From an uncultured Chitinophagaceae bacterium (GTDB taxonomy: Bacteria; Bacteroidota; Bacteroidia; Chitinophagales; Chitinophagaceae), in contig CALKVC010000157.1 of the NCBI GenBank assembly GCA_937996595.1, positions 1-8,978 of the forward strand: a DNA stretch of 8,978 bases, given 5' to 3'. The notes under the pieces were generated by a model that saw only the letters and a list, made by a program, of their open reading frames with translations, was not told the origin of the DNA and searched no databases. This document shows, in pieces, positions 1 through 6,700 of the stretch. Both the position numbers and the translations under genes were made by a program. Within the stretch, counting starts at the first letter, position 1; each line of letters starts with the position of its first letter.

Positions 1-171
1 GGAACAGGCCTGGGTTACCGGCTGCAAAAAAGCAATCTATGCTCCCCTGAAATATTTATGATGTATCAAAGTTGGGCCGAATATCCGTATTCTCCGGGCT
101 TTATTCCGGTATTGACACATACCAATTTTCAATTAGGTACAAAATTTTTCATCAATCAAAAAAAAGACTAA
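1..171 (+). CDS. C-terminal end of a probable outer-membrane beta-barrel protein (5' truncated)
   Basis: Frame 1 is open from the window edge to a TAA at 169-171 and gives 56 residues. The peptide is protein-like and ends in THTNFQLGTKFFINQKKD. Alternating polar and hydrophobic/aromatic residues in NFQLGTKFFI look like the last strand of an outer-membrane beta-barrel followed by a short charged tail. The aromatic-rich stretch FMMYQSWAEYPYSPGF would fit a strand and periplasmic turn. I do not recognise the family, because too little is left. The stop overlaps the next gene's ATG by one base, which supports both this reading frame and the downstream start. It is probably in one transcript with the serine hydrolase. 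The barrel assignment is inference from composition; that it is coding is more secure. Confidence 0.7.
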   Translation, partial: GTGLGYRLQKSNLCSPEIFMMYQSWAEYPYSPGFIPVLTHTNFQLGTKFFINQKKD

Positions 172-173
172 TG
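169..173 (+). promoter_or_regulatory. TAATG stop/start overlap (translational coupling)
   Basis: The TAA that ends the upstream frame (169-171) shares its last A with the ATG at 171-173. No good Shine-Dalgarno sequence precedes it, only an A-rich stretch (157-166). Such overlaps normally mean that ribosomes terminating on the first gene re-initiate on the second. It also fixes the start of the hydrolase: a longer reading from TTG at 72 would overlap the upstream gene by 100 bases and bury the signal peptide. Confidence 0.7.
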
Positions 174-1355
174 AAACCAATTATGCCATGGTTATTAATT
201 TCTATTTTTATAATCAATTCATGCCGAAAGGAAGATAACAATAATAATCCTGAATCTTACAATTGTAGTTTTTCATTCACAGACAGCAGCACTTCTAATG
301 CCAATAACGAAAGGTATAACCAGATGCTTCAAGAAATAACTGCATCGGGTGTGCCGGGAATTGTCATGAGCATATATAAACCTGATGATGGCCTTTGGCT
401 GGGAGCATCAGGCAAAGCAGATTTGCGGAATAATGTTCCTATGAAACCCTGCCATATTACAAGAATGGGCAGTACTGTTAAAACATTTACAGCAGTTACA
501 ATACTTAAATTAAAGGAAGAAGGGAAATTGCAACTGGATGATAAAGCATCCATATATTTGCCTGCCTGGGCAATGCATAATATTGAGAATGCTGATAAAG
601 CAACAATCCGGCAACTACTCAATCATTCCGGTGGTATTTTCAATTATATAAGAAATGCACGGTTTCAAACTGCCTCTTTAAATGATTTGATTAAAGAATG
701 GAAACCAGACGAACTGCTGGCTTATGCAAGAGGCAAGCATGCATATTTTGAACCGGGTACAGACACTTATTATTCTAATACCGGCTATATTTATTTGGGA
801 ATGATTATAGAAAAGGTAACCGGTAAACCTTTTTGGCAGGTGTTTCAGGAAAAGATATTTACACCACTGGGATTAACTTCTACTGTTTTTGCTGCAACTA
901 ATAAAGTGCCTGCTAATATTGTTAGAGGCTATGTGGATTTTTATGGCAACCTGCAGGTTACAGATGCTACTTATTTTAGTGGTTGGGATTATTATACAGC
1001 TGATGGTGGATTAATATCCAATGTATATGATATGAATATTTTTATACAGCGTTTGTTTAGCGGAAATATCATTAATACTGTTTCATTGAATGAAATGCTC
1101 ACTTCAATTTCTCCCAAGAATATTGATACAGATTTCTTTCCAATCCAACACGGCCTGGGCATTTTTAAAATAGCTACTCCTTATGGCGAAGCCTTTATAC
1201 ACAGCGGTGATGCGATTGGCTATTATGCAACTATTGCATATTTTCCCGCTACCAGAACTACCATTGTATGGGCCGTTAATGGAAATTATGGGAAGATTGA
1301 CCAGTTTGTGTCGTCTAAAAAAGCCATGGAGAAAATATTTAGTGCAGTTTTTTAA
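171..1355 (+). CDS. Surface-type lipoprotein serine hydrolase (class C beta-lactamase/PBP-like family)
   Basis: The product is 394 residues, in the normal range for the beta-lactamase-related serine hydrolase family (Pfam Beta-lactamase type). The N-terminus is a lipoprotein signal: MKP, a hydrophobic stretch, then IINSC with the lipid-attachment cysteine at residue 18. The next residues are RKED followed by an Asn run. This matches the Bacteroidota lipoprotein export rule X-K-(D/E)2-X after Cys, so surface display is likely. Catalytic motifs are present: SxxK as STVK at 101-104 (nucleophile Ser101, base Lys104), YSN at 201-203 and HSG at 344-346 in place of KTG. Family landmarks LLNHSGGI and DGGLISNVYDM also fit. 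Members include D-aminopeptidases, esterases, peptidoglycan-active enzymes and beta-lactamases; motifs alone cannot choose between them, and true AmpC activity is unlikely to be assumed. It overlaps the upstream barrel gene and converges with the cyclase. The gene looks more AT-rich than the giant gene at the other end. Confidence 0.92.
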   Translation: MKPIMPWLLISIFIINSCRKEDNNNNPESYNCSFSFTDSSTSNANNERYNQMLQEITASGVPGIVMSIYKPDDGLWLGASGKADLRNNVPMKPCHITRMGSTVKTFTAVTILKLKEEGKLQLDDKASIYLPAWAMHNIENADKATIRQLLNHSGGIFNYIRNARFQTASLNDLIKEWKPDELLAYARGKHAYFEPGTDTYYSNTGYIYLGMIIEKVTGKPFWQVFQEKIFTPLGLTSTVFAATNKVPANIVRGYVDFYGNLQVTDATYFSGWDYYTADGGLISNVYDMNIFIQRLFSGNIINTVSLNEMLTSISPKNIDTDFFPIQHGLGIFKIATPYGEAFIHSGDAIGYYATIAYFPATRTTIVWAVNGNYGKIDQFVSSKKAMEKIFSAVF

Positions 1356-1713
1356 AGTGCTGCAGAAATATTTATATATAATATATTATTATTAATGCAA
1401 TAACCAGTTGAATACTTTTGTATGCCCAAGATTTCTGCATCTGTAGCAAGTGTTCCTAAAAGCCTGTCCCGTTTCTTCGGGAATCACCGTGTCTTTCAAA
1501 GCCAGCAGGTCTTTGACCAGTTTCACACTATATAGGTTCAATAACTTCCTACCTGCAGTATTCGTACTCCACATTCTACTGGTGCCTTTTAAGATTGCCG
1601 GTTTGCAAATGTTTTAAGTAGCTTATATGTGATAAGTAAGATACAGTAATTCAGTGTTTTCTTCTGCCTGTATAAAAAGCGCAGCAAATGCAATTATTTC
1701 AGGTAATTTTTCC
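1356..1713. other. Intergenic region between convergent genes; no confident gene
   Basis: This 358-base stretch lies between the stops of the hydrolase (+) and the cyclase (-). It opens with a very AT-rich tract (about 1366-1395). A minus-strand frame at 1392-1574 could encode 60 residues, and a plus-strand frame at 1422-1535 could encode 37. Neither has a recognisable motif or a convincing start region, and they overlap each other, so at most one could be real. A 5-bp stem (TCCCG/CGGGA, 1467-1482) has no T-tract. No strong intrinsic terminator is seen for either convergent gene. The region may be spacer or the decayed remnant of a gene. Confidence 0.5.
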
Positions 1714-3642
1714 TCAGTTCAAAACCCCGTCAACAAAATACATATCAATCACACCCTTGTTTTTTGCTTCAATTTTTCCGCGGTGTGTGCAGGCAAATTT
1801 ATCTTTTACTAACTCATAGGTATTTCCGCTGATATTAACTCTTCCGATTTCACCGCTGCTTTCCATCCGCGATGCGGTATTTACCGTATCGCCCCATATA
1901 TCATAGGCGAATTTCTTGATTCCCACAATTCCCGCAACTACCGGGCCTGTATTGATGCCAAGCCGCAATTCGAAAAAGGGGATGCCTTTCGCTATCTTTT
2001 CCTTTTTATTTTGTTCTATGAATGCCACCATTTCCAGCCCAGCTGCTACAACATCATGAGCATGTGTATTGTTCTGGGTTGGAAGTCCGCCTGCGCACAT
2101 ATATGAGTCACCAATAGTCTTTATTTTTTCGATGCCGTATTTCTGGATGATGCGGTCGAATTCACTGTAACAGTAATTGATTTCTGAAACAAGTTCTTCC
2201 GGTGAAAGTTTTTCACTGGCTTGTGTAAAGTTTTTAAAATCGGTGAACAGTACACTTACCAGGTCGAAACTTTTGGCTTTTGCCGTACCCGTTGCCTTCA
2301 ATTCCTCAGCAGTTTCTTCCGGAAGGATGTTCAGCAGCAATTCATCACTCCGCTTTTTTTCCTTGCTTATCTTATTTCGCTGTTTGAAAAATACCATGGC
2401 AAACAACAGTACGATCCCGAATCCGCCGATAAAACTGTTCCGTACAATTTTCTGCCTCCTTATTTCCTGCTGCTGTATCTCTTTGTCTTTGTTAAGCAGG
2501 CTGATCTGCGATTCTTTTTTCTCCAGGTCAAAGGTAAACTGAAGGGTTCCCAGTTTCTTATCTGTATTAATATTATAAATGGTATCCTTGATGGCCAGCA
2601 GCAATTTCTGGTAATTGAATGCATTTGAATAATCAGACATGCTGGCATAAGCGTCTGTAAGGCCTTCGTAAGCGTCTTTAATTTCTGTAACTGCATTCAG
2701 TTCACGGCCTACCTGCAGCGCTCTTTTATAAGCATCAATGGAAGAATTGAAATTTCCCTGCGCCAGGTACGCTTGTGCAAGGCCTACCAGGGATTGTGTC
2801 ATGTCTAACTTGGTATCCAGGTTTTTAGCATATTCATATGCCTTCATATGCGTGTATACGGCACTGTCATATTTTTTCTGCCTTACATATACCCGGCCAA
2901 TATAATTCAGGGAGTACGGAAGATTCTCTGTTCCCTCATAAGCTTTTACCGATTCATTCAGGTATATAAGTGCCGTTTTATCATCACCCATTTTGTAATA
3001 GGTTTCACCGAGGTTAACAGATGATGTACCGATTGTATACTGGTCATTGATGGCACGGCTTAAATTATAGGATCGTTGAAAATATTCCAGTGCTTTCTTA
3101 TAAGTGGCGGGTTTGTTCAGATAAACGCCACCGATATTGTTCAACGAGGTAAGTATCCTTAATGTATCGCCTATTTTTTCGGATATCTTTAGTGATTCCA
3201 GGTATAATTCAAAGGCTTTTACATCATCGCCCTGGGCAAAATAAACAGCTCCCTGGTTGCTTAGCATATTGGCAACCCCTTTCTCATCGCCGTTCTGTTT
3301 ATACACTTCCAGCGCCTGTTGCCAGTGAATCACCGCATCTTTATATTTACCCTGGAGGTAATAACCGATGCCCATATTCTTGATGGCCAGCGCCAACCCT
3401 GTCCTGAAATTGATTTGTTCTGCCAGTTTCCTGGAAGATGCGGCAATAATGATGGACGTATCGGGTTTGTCGTTGAAATATTGCTTGCTCAATTCATTCA
3501 GCAGGTTAACGCGGGTAGTATCATGAACCGTAGTAGCTAACAGCCTCTTCAGGCTGTCCACATCATTGCATGCGGCTCTTTGCCCGAAACAAAATAAAAA
3601 TAAGAAGACGAATAAAACAGGTAAACAGTATTTATTTATCAT
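1714..3642 (-). CDS. TPR-containing membrane adenylate cyclase (class III)
   Basis: The enzyme makes cAMP from ATP. It has 642 residues. Residues 1-20 form a hydrophobic signal sequence. Residues about 43-355 are a TPR array of roughly seven repeats (for example GYYLQGKYKDAVIHWQQAL). A charged coiled coil follows (about 370-400), then one membrane helix at about 402-419 and a linker with the LLLNILPEE motif common before class III cyclase domains. The catalytic domain spans about 457-642. Metal-binding Asp468 (FTDFKNFT) and Asp512 (KTIGD) are present. Lys508 and Asp581 (YDIWG) are the adenine-specifying pair; guanylate cyclases have Glu and Cys there. Transition-state Asn588 and Arg592 (VNTASRM) are intact, and Lys627 or Lys629 fits the phosphate-binding position. 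Topology predicts a periplasmic TPR sensor and a cytoplasmic cyclase that acts as a dimer. The start is ATG at 3640-3642. A 63-base spacer separates it from the upstream terminator, so it probably has its own promoter; no clear TAnnTTTG box was found. Confidence 0.93.
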   Translation of the reverse strand: MINKYCLPVLFVFLFLFCFGQRAACNDVDSLKRLLATTVHDTTRVNLLNELSKQYFNDKPDTSIIIAASSRKLAEQINFRTGLALAIKNMGIGYYLQGKYKDAVIHWQQALEVYKQNGDEKGVANMLSNQGAVYFAQGDDVKAFELYLESLKISEKIGDTLRILTSLNNIGGVYLNKPATYKKALEYFQRSYNLSRAINDQYTIGTSSVNLGETYYKMGDDKTALIYLNESVKAYEGTENLPYSLNYIGRVYVRQKKYDSAVYTHMKAYEYAKNLDTKLDMTQSLVGLAQAYLAQGNFNSSIDAYKRALQVGRELNAVTEIKDAYEGLTDAYASMSDYSNAFNYQKLLLAIKDTIYNINTDKKLGTLQFTFDLEKKESQISLLNKDKEIQQQEIRRQKIVRNSFIGGFGIVLLFAMVFFKQRNKISKEKKRSDELLLNILPEETAEELKATGTAKAKSFDLVSVLFTDFKNFTQASEKLSPEELVSEINYCYSEFDRIIQKYGIEKIKTIGDSYMCAGGLPTQNNTHAHDVVAAGLEMVAFIEQNKKEKIAKGIPFFELRLGINTGPVVAGIVGIKKFAYDIWGDTVNTASRMESSGEIGRVNISGNTYELVKDKFACTHRGKIEAKNKGVIDMYFVDGVLN

Positions 3643-3705
3643 TCTATTGATTGTTTTAGGATTGAATATCTAAGATAATGAAATTGATTCTTAACCAGGC
3701 AAAAG

Positions 3706-3733
3706 ATAAAGGAGGCCCTGGAGCCTCCTTTAT
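3706..3733 (-). terminator. Intrinsic terminator of the giant protease gene
   Basis: A perfect 11-bp inverted repeat: left arm ATAAAGGAGGC (3706-3716), loop CCTGGA, right arm GCCTCCTTTAT (3723-3733). Read on the minus strand it lies about 16 bases after the TAA of the giant gene (3750-3752), and the right side continues into TTTATCTTTTG, a T-rich tail. It sits about 63 bases upstream of the cyclase start, so it should insulate the cyclase from read-through. The stem is near-symmetrical with A/T-rich ends, so it could also act on plus-strand transcripts. Confidence 0.85.
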
Positions 3734-3749
3734 ATATAATGACTGTTAT

Positions 3750-6700
3750 TTAATTACCGGCTTTCATAAACCTGATGACCTTTCGGTTGGTTCCCTGAAT
3801 CAGTTCTGCAAAATACACCCCGCTTTTCCATTCCCCGGTTTCCAGTCTCAGGGTACTGTTGGCTGCGGGTTTATGTATACCCATCAGTTTACCATCGGTA
3901 TTGAGTATACGAACCGAGATAGCTGTATGTTTGTCACCGGAACTGATCTTTAAATTAAAGTGGCTGGTAACCGGGTTAGGGCTCAATATTGCCGACAAAC
4001 CAGTTGGTTCTGCATCCAGGTCAGCCTGTTCATCGGTGGCCCCGGTTGACAAATTATATTCGCCAGATCCGCGTGCCAATGGTGTGCTGGCAACCTTAAG
4101 GCAGAAACCATCCATTTTCACATAATCACAGGAGATGGAGGTTTGAATCCTTGCCTTACTAGTGCCTGATGGTGCTGTGGCAGTTATGGTATAAAATGCC
4201 AGTTGCCCGAAGTTTGCATCCACATTCCAGGTAATGGTTACATTGGTTTGACTCAATACAGTACCTGAAGCGTTGCGGAAGAGCAGGCTAATTTTCGGGT
4301 TACAGGATAAACCTGCAGCATGCGTGCCGGCAAACCCGGTAAACACAAGGGTTGTGCCCGGCGTTACTGTTACATCCTGGTAAACCGTAGACGCTTTTTT
4401 CGTTGCATTATTGAAACCATTTTTACTGCTGCAGGCTGAATAACCCGTTCCGGTTGTAAATGAGCCACCGGTTACTGTCCATCCGGTTGTTCCGTTCTCA
4501 AAGTTTCCGTTGGTGAGCAGGTTGCCCGAATTGTTGTTCATGCAATTACAATCCGGTAAAAGCCCGAAATCATACGAATTATTTGTATGCTTGCTTCCGC
4601 TGCTTCCTTCCGGTTCTCCGTTTAAGGTTAAAGTAATGCCAAGCCCCCTGATTTCATTTCCAACCAGTACCTGGCCATTATCATCATTATTGGTATTGTT
4701 GTCGGGATCGCCTCCGTTAACAGCGCTGCTTACATAACCATCTGGTATTACCACTCCTACAATATAGGTACCCGTGGCAAGTGCTGTGAAAGAATAATAC
4801 CCGTTTGCATCTGTTGTTTGGGTTGCAATGGCTGAACCATCTGGAATATTGTTATTGTCATCGTCTTTATACAACCTGACAGTACGGTTTGCCATGCCAT
4901 TTTCACTGCTGCTGTTTATTCCATCGTTGTTGGTATCGTACCAAACCCTGTTGCCTAAAACCATCACTGATGGAATAAACCCTGCATCAATATTATTGTT
5001 CGTTTGATTGATTGCAAGTGAAATGCCGGTAACTGTACCTGCAACCGGGTCACTGTCTTTGCTGTCATCTGTTCCTGCATTTGAAGGAGACGGGCTGAAG
5101 CCGGATGGTGTGGTAAATGCAACTGAATAAGTACCAGGTGCCAGGTTACCAAAACCATATATGCCACTGCTGTTTGTAGTGGTACTGGCTACCTGTGTTC
5201 CGGCACTGTTGTATAACTTCACAGATACACCGGATATACCCGGTTCACCGGAGTCCTGGATGCCATTGGCATTATTATCCCTGAATACAAAATTACCGAT
5301 AGCAGAACAGTTTGTGTTGGCAGTTATAACCACGTTGGCGCTTGGCGCAGAATTACAGCCACTGCCTTTTCTCACAGTGAACGTATAAGTGCCGGGAGCA
5401 AGCCCGCTAACCGTAATGGATGAAGTATTGCCCGTAGTGGCAATATTTCCTGGATTTCTTGTCAGTGTCCAGGTGCCTGAAGGTAATCCGGTCAGTTTTA
5501 CAGAACCGGTAGTAACTGAACAGGTAGGCTGGGTAATTGTACTTACTGTTGGAGCAGCCGGTATGGCCGGTGCAGCATTTATTACAACATTTCCGGATGC
5601 TGGTGAAGTGCAGCCACCGGCGTTCATCACTTTGAATGTATAGGTACCCGCACTAAGCCCGCTGATAGTTGTGGATGTAGTATTGCCGGTTGTTGTTGTG
5701 TTGCCCGGACTCCTGGTTACCGTCCAGGTTCCTGCTGGTAATCCATTTAATATGACAGAACCGGTAGTTACTGTACAGGATGGTTGTGTGATACTGCCAA
5801 CCTGCGGCGCCGTTGGAGTTGCCGGTTGCGGATTCACTACCGCATCACCCGAAACTGGTGAAGTACAACCAGCTGAATTCCGTACAGTGAATGTATACGT
5901 TCCTGCTGCAAGGCCGCTAACAGTAATGGATGTGCTGCTACCCGTAGTTGTTATATTGCCGGGATTCCTGGTCAGTGTCCATGTGCCTGATGGCAATCCG
6001 CTCAGGGATATGGAGCCAGTTGCCAGCGTGCAGCCTGGTTGAGTAATGGCACCAATTACCGGTGCAGATGGCGTTGCCGGTTGTGCATTAATCTGAACGC
6101 TGCCAGAGGCTGGAGAAGTACATCCGTCTGCATTGGTCACTTTAAATACATAATTATTATTGGCCGGTAACCCACTGATGGTAGCCGTGGTAGTATTGCC
6201 GGTTGTGGTGAATGTATTTGGAGTGCTGTTTACTGTCCATGCTCCTGCCGGTAAGTTGCTCAGTACAACACTTCCCGTTGCCTCGGTACAGGTTGGTTGG
6301 GTTATGGTTCCAACCATCGGTTTTAACGGTGTTTCCGGTTGTGTATTTATTACAATATTGGCAGTAGGGAATGAAATACAGCCATCAGCATTTGTCATAG
6401 TAAATGTATAAGTGCCGGCTGAAAGGCCACTGATATTGGTTGATGAAGTGCTGCCGGTTGTTATAACTGCACCCGGGTTACGTGTCAGTGTCCAGGTGCC
6501 TGATGGTAAACCATTCAGTTCAACAGAACCGGTAGCTTCTGAACAGGTTGGCTGAATAATACTGTATCCGGGTGTTGCAGGCGTGGTTTTTGGCGCACTT
6601 GTTCCGCTGCCTGCCATACTCGTACATCCGTTAACGGTAGAAGTAACTGTAAATGTGCCAGCTGTATTTACCGTTATGGAAGCTGTTGCAGAACCGTTGC

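Noticed and set aside
72..170. Longer N-terminus for the serine hydrolase starting at TTG 72
   Set aside because: It overlaps the upstream coding frame by 100 bases, uses a rare start and would place 33 residues before a good lipoprotein signal peptide.
1413..1420. TACTTTTG as a Bacteroidota -7 promoter element (TAnnTTTG)
   Set aside because: No TTG at the expected -33 spacing, and the following short frame starts one base later, so no supported transcript.
1467..1482. Hairpin TCCCG/CGGGA as a terminator of the hydrolase gene
   Set aside because: Only a 5-bp stem, over 110 bases from the stop, and with no T-tract on either strand.
2177..2628. Plus-strand open frames opposite the cyclase gene
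   Set aside because: The minus strand has intact TPR, membrane and catalytic motifs across the same bases; the plus frames show no recognisable domain.
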